In this document: piece by piece, positions 24,264-30,673 of the stretch | How the letters are laid out: each line of letters begins with the position of its first letter | How positions within the stretch are numbered: the first letter of the stretch is position 1 | Assembly: GCA_009925965.1 (NCBI GenBank) | Contig: RFPW01000003.1 | Coordinates: forward strand, 1-30,673 | Direction: 5' to 3' | Source: Betaproteobacteria bacterium | GTDB taxonomy: Bacteria > Pseudomonadota > Gammaproteobacteria > Burkholderiales > Burkholderiaceae_E | DNA: 30,673 nucleotides | Program-made: the position numbers and the translations under genes | The notes under the pieces: model-generated | What the model was told of the DNA's origin: nothing | The model's database searches: none | The model's input: the letters and a program-made list of their open reading frames with translations, nothing else

Positions 24264-25013
24264 ATGTTCGACCGCCTTCGCGACGATATCCTCGCCGTTC
24301 GCAGTCGTGATCCCGCCGCACGTTCGGTGCTCGAGATCATCCTCTGCTATCCCGGTATCCATGCGCTGTTTTTGCATCGTCTGGCGAAGCGTCTTTGGCA
24401 GATGCAGTTTTGTACGATGGCCCGCTTTGTTTCTCATGTAGCTCGTGTCTTCACTGGGATCGAAATTCACCCAGGCGCAACGATCGGTCAGCGGGTCTTT
24501 ATCGATCATGGAATGGGTGTTGTGATCGGAGAGACCGCGGTCGTGGGTGACGATTGCACGATTTATCAGGGCGTCACGCTGGGTGGGACCTCGCTCGCGC
24601 GAGGATTCAAACGACACCCAACGCTAGGGCGCGGTGTCATCATCGGCGCAGGCGCTCAAATCCTCGGTAACTTCACGGTGGGTGACGCAGCCAAGATTGG
24701 GTCCAACGCCGTGGTGGTTAAGGAGGTGCCCGCGGGTGCCACTGCGGTCGGCAATCCAGCGCGCGTGCTCTTGCGGGAAGACCAGCAGCGGCGGGAAGAA
24801 ACCGCAGCCAAGCTGGGTTTTTCCGCGTACGGTCTTTCGCCCGACGATAACGATCCCTTGTCATTGGCGCTGCACGGCCTCATCGATCATGCGGCCGCTC
24901 AGGAGCGAAGAATCAATGAACTGACCGAGGCACTTCAACGCGTCGGCATCGAAGTGGCGGCAGAAACCCAAATGGTCGATGATCCCCGGCGCTTAGATCG
25001 ATTGGTGGACTGA
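24264..25013 (+). CDS. cysE: Serine O-acetyltransferase
   Basis: CysE acetylates serine with acetyl-CoA, the first step of cysteine synthesis. The N-terminus MFDRLRDDILAVRSRDPAARSVLEIILCYPGIHAL matches the family, so I place the start at 24264 (249 residues); an ATG at 24258 adds two residues. The C-terminal part is a left-handed beta-helix of hexapeptide repeats (GIEIHPGATIGQRVFIDHG, GVTLGGTSL, HPTLGRGVIIGAGAQILGNFTVGD, GSNAVVVKEVPAGATAVGNPAR) that forms the trimer and the active site with the catalytic His in KRHPTLG. No Shine-Dalgarno sequence is clear. The tail overlaps lpxH by 21 bases on the other strand. Confidence 0.95.
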   Translation: MFDRLRDDILAVRSRDPAARSVLEIILCYPGIHALFLHRLAKRLWQMQFCTMARFVSHVARVFTGIEIHPGATIGQRVFIDHGMGVVIGETAVVGDDCTIYQGVTLGGTSLARGFKRHPTLGRGVIIGAGAQILGNFTVGDAAKIGSNAVVVKEVPAGATAVGNPARVLLREDQQRREETAAKLGFSAYGLSPDDNDPLSLALHGLIDHAAAQERRINELTEALQRVGIEVAAETQMVDDPRRLDRLVD

Positions 25014-25766
25014 GCCGTCCGCTTGAACCCATAAACCGCTACCCCGGGCTGCGTTGCCTGCGAAGGCCTCATCCACGGGGACATCAAAGTCCCAATCAGT
25101 CAGCACGAAGCGTTCGCCCTGCGGGTACTCGTGGCGGGCCGGCCGATGGGTGTGACCGTGAATCATTCGGCGGACCTGGTGCCGCGTCAGGAGCGATTGA
25201 GCCTCCGCAGGGTTGGCATCCATGATGGCCGAGGCTTTTGTGGCGCCGGCTGCCCGACTCGCATCGCGCATCTGTGCCGCAATTGCGCGACGCTCGACAT
25301 AAGACCGGGCAAGGAATGCCGAGGTCCATTGCGGCGTTCGCACCTCGCTTCTGAATGTCTGATAGGCCACGTCATCGGTGCACAACGTGTCGCCGTGCAG
25401 GAGCAACGTTGGTACCCCACCGATCATGACCCTGGCGGGTTCTTCGACAATCGTGATTGACGTTGCCAGGGCAAACCGCTCGCCCAGCAGAAAATCGCGG
25501 TTGCCTCGAATCAGGCGGATCTTGCCCGGGCCGCGTCCATCGAGCGGCGCGCTGAATGCTCGCAACGCGGACAGAATGGGTTTAAGCCACTCGAGTTCGT
25601 GCGGATCATCGATCGTATCGTCGCCGACCCAGACCTCAAACAGGTCACCCAGGATCCAGAGATCGCGGGCGATGTGGGCGTGGCTCTCGAGCCACCCAAT
25701 CATGTGTTCACCGGTCCGCGGCGTCGCCGCGCTCAGGTGCAGGTCGGATATGAACAGGCTGCTCAT
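24993..25766 (-). CDS. lpxH: UDP-2,3-diacylglucosamine diphosphatase
   Basis: LpxH cleaves UDP-2,3-diacylglucosamine to lipid X and UMP in lipid A synthesis at the inner membrane. The 257-residue calcineurin-like phosphoesterase has the full set of metal motifs: FISDLHLS, LGDLFEVWVGDD, IRGNRDFLLG, LLHGDTLCTDD and IHGHTHRPA. It lies 31 bases downstream of the cyclophilin gene on the same strand, and the TPR-ppi-lpxH order is typical of Burkholderiales. Its tail overlaps cysE by 21 bases with no terminator between them. Confidence 0.95.
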   Translation of the reverse strand: MSSLFISDLHLSAATPRTGEHMIGWLESHAHIARDLWILGDLFEVWVGDDTIDDPHELEWLKPILSALRAFSAPLDGRGPGKIRLIRGNRDFLLGERFALATSITIVEEPARVMIGGVPTLLLHGDTLCTDDVAYQTFRSEVRTPQWTSAFLARSYVERRAIAAQMRDASRAAGATKASAIMDANPAEAQSLLTRHQVRRMIHGHTHRPARHEYPQGERFVLTDWDFDVPVDEAFAGNAARGSGLWVQADGSVHQSI

Positions 25767-25797
25767 GGGCCCAACCCAACCCGCATTGGTGCGGATC

Positions 25798-26370
25798 TCA
25801 GCGTCGTTTGGCCGATTCGATCAAGACCGTTTCAGCTGGCACGTCCCGGTGGGGGAACGTAGAGCGCGTCTTGACTCGGCGAATCTTTTCAACCGTATCC
25901 ATCCCTTCAATCACTTTACCGAAAACGGCATAGCCATTGCCATCGGGCTGCGGGTGGTTGAGGCCCGCGTTGTTGACCGTGTTGATGAAGAACTGCGAGG
26001 TCGCTGAGTTGGGATCACCGGTGCGGGCCATTGCGAGCCAGCCGATGTCGTTGCGCAGGCCATTTTTTGATTCGAGTGTGATTGGCGCGCGCTTATTGGG
26101 CTTCTCGGCCATGTCTGCGGTCATTCCACCGCCTTGAATCATGAAATCAGCGATCACTCGATGAAAAATCGTTCCGGTGTAGAAGCCATCATCGACATAG
26201 CGCAAAAAATTCTCGACCGTGACTGGTGCTTTTTCCGGGTAGAGCTCGACCGTAAAGTTGCCCATTGAGGTGCGGAATTCAACTTGCGGCGTCGGGGCAG
26301 CAGCAGCCCCATCAGCGATCGTGCCGAGCGTTGCAAATACAGTGAGCCATTGCAGCAGACGAGGTTTCAT
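25798..26370 (-). CDS. Periplasmic cyclophilin-type peptidyl-prolyl isomerase
   Basis: This 190-residue cyclophilin carries a signal peptide (MKPRLLQWLTVFATLGTIADGAAA, probable cleavage after AAA), so it folds exported proteins in the periplasm, like PpiA. Core motifs are FRTSMGNFTVELYPEKAPVTVENFL, GTIFHRVIADFMIQGGG, LAMARTGDPNSATSQFFIN and YAVFGKVIEGMDTV. The catalytic arginine is in FHRV. AGGA lies about 9 bases before the ATG. In many betaproteobacteria two cyclophilin genes stand here in tandem; only one is present in this window. Confidence 0.94.
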   Translation of the reverse strand: MKPRLLQWLTVFATLGTIADGAAAAPTPQVEFRTSMGNFTVELYPEKAPVTVENFLRYVDDGFYTGTIFHRVIADFMIQGGGMTADMAEKPNKRAPITLESKNGLRNDIGWLAMARTGDPNSATSQFFINTVNNAGLNHPQPDGNGYAVFGKVIEGMDTVEKIRRVKTRSTFPHRDVPAETVLIESAKRR

Positions 26371-26394
26371 CAGGAAGGTCCTTTCAAGGGGCTG

Positions 26395-26446
26395 GGAATT
26401 GAGGAGTGGAACTGAGGGATGGAACTGACGGATCGAATTTAGGGGT
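26395..26446. repeat. Degenerate 13-bp tandem repeats
   Basis: Units GGAATTGAGGAGT (26395), GGAACTGAGGGAT (26408) and GGAACTGACGGAT (26421) follow one another, with a weaker fourth at 26434. The array fills the gap between the TPR and cyclophilin genes and runs into the last codons of the TPR gene. Confidence 0.75.
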
Positions 26447-27170
26447 TGGAATTTGGCGTCGGGGTGGCAGTGACCCCCCGCAAGTATCGCGTCTTCGGTG
26501 GGTCGGCGGCTGGACTGGGACTCCTCGGGCCCAGATTTCGCGAAGCGAGATCGCGCGTAACCAGATCTCTTGCAAGGCTGAGACGTTCCTGTACCCGGGC
26601 CGCTTGTGCGGGGTTCAGAAATTCCGCGTGCTCCCAGGCGCGTTGAGCCAGTCGCAGATAAATGTCGCCCAGATTCTCATGGGCGAGCCCATACGAGGGC
26701 AGGACCCGAGTCGCCGCTTCGAGCGTCTCGCGGGCGGAGTCCAGATCCCCCCCGCTGGCTTGCAGTACAGCGAGATTGTTATAGGGTTCAGGAAGTTCCG
26801 GAAAATCCTGGATCATCTGACGGAACAGAACGATCGCGTCATCCCGACGCCCGAGTTCGGTCAACAACACGCCACGCAAAAATCGCAACTGAGTGTCCTT
26901 AGGGTCGGTGCTCAGGGCCTTGTCGACCCGGGCCAACGCCCTCGAACGCTCGCCCGAGCGGTAAATCTTGAGGGCTTCTGCGTGGGCAACGGCGGACTCA
27001 GCGGGCGCGATGCTCTGCGCGTGGGCTGCGGGCAGGATGAAGGAGGCCGAAACCATTCCGGTGATGAGCACGATCCACAAATGGATCTTGGTCGCGGGAA
27101 TTCCAATGGGGAAAAACCGATCGACCCTGGGTTCAGCCGCTGAGGAGGGCTTTGATAAACTGCCGCGCAT
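26439..27170 (-). CDS. Exported tetratricopeptide-repeat protein
   Basis: The protein has an N-terminal hydrophobic segment (HLWIVLITGMVSASFILPAAHAQS), most simply a signal peptide with cleavage after AHA, and then three to four TPR units: AEALKIYRSGERSRALARVDKALSTDPKD, LRFLRGVLLTELGRRDDAIVLFRQMIQDFPE, YNNLAVLQASGGDLDSARETLEAATRVLP and AHENLGDIYLRLAQ. TPRs bind proteins; the partner is unknown. I chose the ATG at 27170 (243 residues), 7 bases after a TAGAAT box; an ATG at 27212 is in frame and overlaps the cysS start. Even from 27170 the n-region is long (about 25 residues). The C-terminus is Pro/Ser/Thr-rich. It heads the ppi-lpxH unit. Confidence 0.85.
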   Translation of the reverse strand: MRGSLSKPSSAAEPRVDRFFPIGIPATKIHLWIVLITGMVSASFILPAAHAQSIAPAESAVAHAEALKIYRSGERSRALARVDKALSTDPKDTQLRFLRGVLLTELGRRDDAIVLFRQMIQDFPELPEPYNNLAVLQASGGDLDSARETLEAATRVLPSYGLAHENLGDIYLRLAQRAWEHAEFLNPAQAARVQERLSLARDLVTRDLASRNLGPRSPSPAADPPKTRYLRGVTATPTPNSNP

Positions 27171-27177
27171 CCCGTGC

Positions 27178-27183
27178 ATTCTA
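27178..27183 (-). promoter_or_regulatory. -10-like box just upstream of the TPR gene
   Basis: On the minus strand this reads TAGAAT, ending 7 bases before the ATG at 27170. It supports that start over the one at 27212, and it implies a leaderless or nearly leaderless mRNA. The -35 region is weak. Confidence 0.35.
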
Positions 27184-27210
27184 GCAATGGGCCTGAGGTC
27201 ACCGATCGAC

Positions 27211-28665
27211 ATGCTCCGAATTCATAACTCGCTTACTCGCCGCAAAGAACCGTTTGTTCCCATCAAGGCTGGCCACGTTGGCATGTATGTTTGCGGGATG
27301 ACCGTCTACGACGTTTGTCACATCGGGCATGCCCGCGTGTTGGTTGTGTTTGACGTTGTTCGGCGCTGGCTTCGGTGTCAGGATTATCAGGTCACTTACG
27401 TTCGGAATATCACGGACATCGACGACAAGATCATCCGTCGCGCGGTTGAGAATGGCGAGACTATCTCCCAGCTCACGGAGCGCACGATTGGCCTGCTGCA
27501 TGAGGATGCCCAGGCCCTTGGAGTTGAACCGCCAGACCACGAGCCGCGAGCGACCCAGTTTGTGCCCTCGATGCTCAAGATGATCGGGGCGCTCGAGCGC
27601 AACGGGCTTGCTTACCGGGCCGACAGTGTGGGCGAGGGTGATCGAGAGGGTGATTCCGACGGCGACGTGTTGTTCGCGGTGCGGCGCTTCCCCGGCTATG
27701 GTCGGTTGTCCGGAAAGTCACCCGATGAATTGCGCGCGGGCGAGCGCGTCGCGGTGGCCAATCACAAGCGAGACCCACTCGATTTTGTCCTCTGGAAAGC
27801 GGCCAAAACCGACGATCCGGCAGAAGCAACTTGGGCCTCCAGTTACGGGAAGGGCCGACCCGGTTGGCACATTGAGTGCTCGGCCATGGCGACGGAATTG
27901 TTGGGGGCTAGTTTTGATCTCCATGGTGGTGGGGCCGATCTGCAGTTTCCGCATCATGAGAACGAGATCGCTCAATCCGAAGGTGCCCAGCCCGCATTCC
28001 CGGATTGCAAGCCATTCGTCGGGACCTGGATGCACAACGGGTTCGTGCGGATCGACGACGAAAAGATGTCGAAGTCGCTGGGTAATTTCTTTACCGTTCG
28101 CGAGGTGCTGAAGAAAGTCGACGCCGAGGTGCTGCGTTTCTTCATCGTGCGGGCCCATTACCGGAGTGCCCTCAACTGGTCCGACGCACACCTCGAGGAC
28201 GCTCGCACCGGCCTGTTGCGACTCTACGGAGCGCTCGCGGAAGCGGCTTTGCCATCGATCGATGTTGCCGCAGTTGTCGACTGGAACGCGCCGGCGGCGG
28301 CCCGTTTCGCGGACGCCATGAACGATGATTTTGCGACGCCCGAGGCGGTGGCGGTCTTGTTCGATCTCGCCGCCGAGGTCCACCGCGGACATCAGGTCGT
28401 TGAGAACGCAGGACTTCTGCGCGCGCTGGGGCATTGCCTCGGATTGCTCACGCAAGATCCCGTGGGCGTTCGTCGCAGCGGACTGCATGCTCAGTCAGAC
28501 GCCAGTGGACTCGATGATGCCGCGATCGAGTCGCTCGTCAATTTGCGGATCACCGCAAAGAAGGCGCGCGATTTCGCCCGTGCCGATGCCATTCGGGCCG
28601 AACTTACCGCCGCGGGCATCACGCTCGAAGACAGTGCAGGCGGAACGCTGTGGCGCCGGAGTTGA
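27211..28665 (+). CDS. cysS: Cysteinyl-tRNA synthetase
   Basis: This class I synthetase charges tRNA-Cys. From the ATG at 27211 the N-terminus MLRIHNSLTRRKEPF matches the family. Cys28 and the HIGH motif (37-40) lie in YVCGMTVYDVCHIGHAR, zinc-site residues follow in GRPGWHIECSAM and FPHHENEIAQ, and KMSKS is at 285-289. The protein has 484 residues, longer than the E. coli enzyme (461), partly from an acidic Gly/Asp-rich insert at about 139-150 (VGEGDREGDSDGD) encoded by a 12-bp repeat. An ATG at 27187 adds 8 residues. A GAGG lies 13 bases before 27211. It is divergent from the TPR gene and couples to the glycosylase gene through TGATG. Confidence 0.96.
   Translation: MLRIHNSLTRRKEPFVPIKAGHVGMYVCGMTVYDVCHIGHARVLVVFDVVRRWLRCQDYQVTYVRNITDIDDKIIRRAVENGETISQLTERTIGLLHEDAQALGVEPPDHEPRATQFVPSMLKMIGALERNGLAYRADSVGEGDREGDSDGDVLFAVRRFPGYGRLSGKSPDELRAGERVAVANHKRDPLDFVLWKAAKTDDPAEATWASSYGKGRPGWHIECSAMATELLGASFDLHGGGADLQFPHHENEIAQSEGAQPAFPDCKPFVGTWMHNGFVRIDDEKMSKSLGNFFTVREVLKKVDAEVLRFFIVRAHYRSALNWSDAHLEDARTGLLRLYGALAEAALPSIDVAAVVDWNAPAAARFADAMNDDFATPEAVAVLFDLAAEVHRGHQVVENAGLLRALGHCLGLLTQDPVGVRRSGLHAQSDASGLDDAAIESLVNLRITAKKARDFARADAIRAELTAAGITLEDSAGGTLWRRS
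27634..27663 (+). repeat. 12-bp tandem repeat within cysS
   Basis: GAGGGTGATCGA (27634) and GAGGGTGATTCC (27646) are adjacent, followed by a diverged GACGGCGAC. They encode the extra Gly/Asp/Glu-rich loop of CysS and keep the frame. Confidence 0.7.
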
Positions 28666-29321
28666 TGACGCCTGCCGTTTCAGCGCCTCCGCCGCCTGAA
28701 TGGTGGCTGCAGGCGCGGCAAGAACTCAGTGCAGCCGATCCGGTGCTGGCAGGCCTGATCGCCGGGTTCGGTGACGCAGCCCTGGGCTCGCGTGGTGATC
28801 CGTTTACGACGCTCGCGCGCTCGATCGTTGGACAGCAGATCTCGGTCAAGGCCGCTCAATCGGTTTGGGATCGATTCTCGACTGCCGTCTGTGCAGGAAC
28901 GCCGCAGTCCATAACACCTGTGGCGGTGATGGCGATGAGCGTGGCTCAGCTTCGGGGCTGTGGCTTGTCTCAGCGCAAGGCCGAGTATCTGGGTGATCTG
29001 GCACAGCGCTTCGATCAGGGGGACCTTCTGCCGGCGCGCTGGCCTGCGATGGATGACGAGGCAGTCATCGCCGAACTGATCCGCGTTCGGGGTATCGGTC
29101 GCTGGACAGCCGAGATGTTCCTGATATTCAATCTACTGCGGCCTGACGTATTGCCGTTGGACGATATCGGATTATTGCGGGCGATGGGGCTTCATTGGTT
29201 GCAAGGCGTGACACCGACCCGAGCACAGGCGCAAGATTTGGCGCAGCGTTGGGCACCCTGGCGCACGGCCGCTACCTGGTATCTGTGGCGCAGTCTGGAT
29301 CCCGTGCCCGTCGAATATTGA
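28665..29321 (+). CDS. DNA-3-methyladenine glycosylase II family protein
   Basis: This helix-hairpin-helix base-excision glycosylase of the AlkA/Mag type removes alkylated purines from DNA. Visible are FTTLARSIVGQQISVKAAQSVWDRF, the CGLSQRKAEYLGDLA segment, the hairpin LIRVRGIGRWTAEMFLIF and the catalytic Asp167 in LPLDDIGL. It lacks the N-terminal domain of E. coli AlkA, as is normal for Mag-type enzymes. The ATG at 28665 overlaps the cysS stop by one base (TGATG), giving 218 residues; a GTG at 28650 in frame would add 5. accA starts 18 bases downstream. The cysS-glycosylase-accA-tilS order is conserved in Burkholderiales. Confidence 0.9.
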   Translation: MTPAVSAPPPPEWWLQARQELSAADPVLAGLIAGFGDAALGSRGDPFTTLARSIVGQQISVKAAQSVWDRFSTAVCAGTPQSITPVAVMAMSVAQLRGCGLSQRKAEYLGDLAQRFDQGDLLPARWPAMDDEAVIAELIRVRGIGRWTAEMFLIFNLLRPDVLPLDDIGLLRAMGLHWLQGVTPTRAQAQDLAQRWAPWRTAATWYLWRSLDPVPVEY

Positions 29322-29339
29322 GAATCTGAACAGGAACCG

Positions 29340-30317
29340 ATGAAAACCACTTTTCTTGAATTTGAGCAGCCAATCGCAGAGCTTGAGGCCAAGATTGAAG
29401 AGCTTCGTTTTGTGCAGGACGACTCCGCTGTTGATATTGCCGATGAGATCGATCGTTTACAAAAGAAGGGTCAGATTCTCGTCAAAGAGACCTACGCCAA
29501 GCTAACACCGTGGCAGGTCGCCCAGGTCGCGCGCCATCCACAGCGACCCTACACGCTGGATTACCTGCGTTTGATGTTCACCGATTGGCATGAGTTGCAT
29601 GGCGATCGCAGCTTTGCCGATGACCCCTCGATCGTCGGTGGTATGGGCCGATTCAATGGCCAGTCGGTGATGGTGATTGGGCACCAGAAAGGGCATGACA
29701 CCAAAGAGCGCTCGTACCGAAATTTTGGGATGCCGCGCCCCGAGGGCTATCGCAAGGCCTTGCGCCTGATGAAACTGGCTGAGAAATTCGGTCTCCCGAT
29801 CATGACGTTCATTGACACCCCGGGGGCGTTCCCCGGTATCGATGCCGAAGAACGCGGTCAGTCGGAGGCGATTGGACGCAACCTGTTTGAGATGTCGCGG
29901 CTGCGCGTCCCCGTCATTTCGACCATCATTGGCGAAGGCGGTTCGGGCGGTGCACTGGCGATCGGCGTCAGTGACGTGACGTTGATGTTGCAGTACGCGA
30001 TCTACTCGGTCATCTCGCCCGAAGGATGCGCCGCGATCTTATGGAAAACGTCCGAGCGCGCGCCCGATGCGGCAGAGGCCCTTGGCGTTACCGCGCACCG
30101 GTTGAAAGCGCTGGGGCTGATCGACCGGCTGGTGAGCGAACCTGCTGGCGGTGCGCACCGCGATCATGCCCAGATGGCGCAACTGCTCAAGCGGGCGCTA
30201 GGCGATGCGCTGCGTCAGTTCAACGGCACCGACGTCGAAACCCTTCTAGTGCAGCGTCATGCGCGCTTGATGGCGTATGGCAAGTTCAAGGAAAGCGTCG
30301 GCCGCGCGCGGGCTTGA
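29340..30317 (+). CDS. accA: Acetyl-CoA carboxylase carboxyltransferase subunit alpha
   Basis: AccA with AccD forms the carboxyltransferase that moves the carboxyl group from biotin to acetyl-CoA, giving malonyl-CoA for fatty acid synthesis. The 325-residue protein has the N-terminal helix FLEFEQPIAELEAKIEELR, then LTPWQVAQVARHPQRPYTLDYL, the oxyanion region FIDTPGAFPGIDAEERGQSEAIGRNL, TIIGEGGSGGALAIGVSD and YSVISPEGCAAILWK. The ATG has an AGGA Shine-Dalgarno sequence. The length equals that of related enzymes (about 320). The tilS frame begins inside its last 41 bases. Confidence 0.97.
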   Translation: MKTTFLEFEQPIAELEAKIEELRFVQDDSAVDIADEIDRLQKKGQILVKETYAKLTPWQVAQVARHPQRPYTLDYLRLMFTDWHELHGDRSFADDPSIVGGMGRFNGQSVMVIGHQKGHDTKERSYRNFGMPRPEGYRKALRLMKLAEKFGLPIMTFIDTPGAFPGIDAEERGQSEAIGRNLFEMSRLRVPVISTIIGEGGSGGALAIGVSDVTLMLQYAIYSVISPEGCAAILWKTSERAPDAAEALGVTAHRLKALGLIDRLVSEPAGGAHRDHAQMAQLLKRALGDALRQFNGTDVETLLVQRHARLMAYGKFKESVGRARA

Positions 30318-30673
30318 CCCGAATGCGGCGGACGACCCCGTCGCAAACGTCGATCGAACGGTCGCCGATTGGTTACTAGCGCGCTTTGACACCGGGAGGA
30401 TGCCGAGCGAGGCGGCCCTCTTGGTCATTGCATTGAGTGGCGGCCTCGATTCGAGCGTTTTGCTCGATGCTCTGGTTCGCCTACGGGCGCGTTGGTCTCA
30501 GCCTTGTCCACAAGATCGTCCCCAGCATGGGCCCAATCACTGGTCGTTGCACGCCGTTCACGTCCATCACGGCTTGCAGCCCGCCGCCGATGCTTGGCCT
30601 GAGCACTGTCGGGCGTTTGCCGAGGCGCGGGGTGTGGTCTGCGAGACGTTGCGGGTTCGGGTCGACGCACGCC
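30277..30673 (+). CDS. tilS: tRNA(Ile)-lysidine synthase, N-terminal part (runs off the window)
   Basis: TilS modifies C34 of tRNA-Ile(CAU) to lysidine so that it reads AUA. The frame has the PP-loop ATP-binding motif LSGGLDSSVLLDAL and the second block LHAVHVHHGLQPAADAWPEHC, both typical of TilS. The furthest upstream in-frame ATG after accA codon use is 30277, which overlaps accA by 41 bases; an ATG at 30400 is only 9 codons from the P-loop and too late to include the usual N-terminal helix (DRTVADWLLARF). Only about 132 codons are visible, and the C-terminal domains lie outside the window. Confidence 0.9.
   Translation, partial: MASSRKASAARGLDPNAADDPVANVDRTVADWLLARFDTGRMPSEAALLVIALSGGLDSSVLLDALVRLRARWSQPCPQDRPQHGPNHWSLHAVHVHHGLQPAADAWPEHCRAFAEARGVVCETLRVRVDAR

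Overview
The window is ordinary chromosomal sequence of a Gram-negative bacterium, most likely a betaproteobacterium (Burkholderiales-like). The evidence is the gene content (Kdo and lipid A genes kdsA and lpxH, outer-membrane assembly lipoprotein BamC, FtsB) and several gene orders that recur in that group: kdsA-DUF1330-eno-ftsB; PHP phosphatase-YciO-trpS-dapA-bamC-MBL; TPR-cyclophilin-lpxH divergent from cysS-glycosylase-accA-tilS. The DNA is GC-rich by eye. I saw no tRNA, rRNA, CRISPR array, insertion sequence, prophage or attachment site.

Layout. 1-2015: end of kdsA, a DUF1330 protein, enolase and ftsB, all plus strand. 2066-3959: hslO (minus) head-to-head with a DUF455 ferritin-like gene. 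3972-7122: scoAB (plus), facing an acyl-CoA synthetase gene (minus) that is frameshifted near its 3' end. 7165-13648: a plus-strand run of alpha/beta hydrolase, PHP phosphatase, YciO-like protein, trpS, dapA, bamC and a metallo-beta-lactamase-fold protein. It ends in the only clear intrinsic terminator of the window, a bidirectional one shared with a small Ala/Pro-rich lipoprotein on the minus strand. 14096-18583: a RoxA-like cupin oxygenase (minus), a SlyD-like FKBP isomerase (plus) and mutS (minus). 18714-19776: a broken EamA/DMT transporter gene carrying a 22-bp tandem duplication and an in-frame amber codon. 19796-25013: secreted M1 aminopeptidase, suhB (minus), trmJ and cysE. 24993-27170: TPR protein, cyclophilin and lpxH on the minus strand. 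27211-30673: cysS, a 3-methyladenine glycosylase-like gene, accA and the start of tilS.

The genes serve central metabolism (PEP supply and Kdo synthesis, lysine/DAP, cysteine, fatty acid synthesis, acetoacetate activation), translation (TrpS, CysS, TilS, TrmJ, RoxA-like), envelope building (BamC, LpxH, FtsB), folding (Hsp33, two prolyl isomerases) and DNA repair (MutS, glycosylase).

I found no clear new multi-gene system. The unusual aspects are structural. Neighbouring genes are packed extremely tightly: four convergent pairs overlap at their tails and several divergent pairs nearly share start codons. Several starts have a -10-like box only 6-9 bases upstream, which suggests leaderless mRNAs. 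There is an unusual number of short tandem-repeat tracts, one of which has disrupted a gene.
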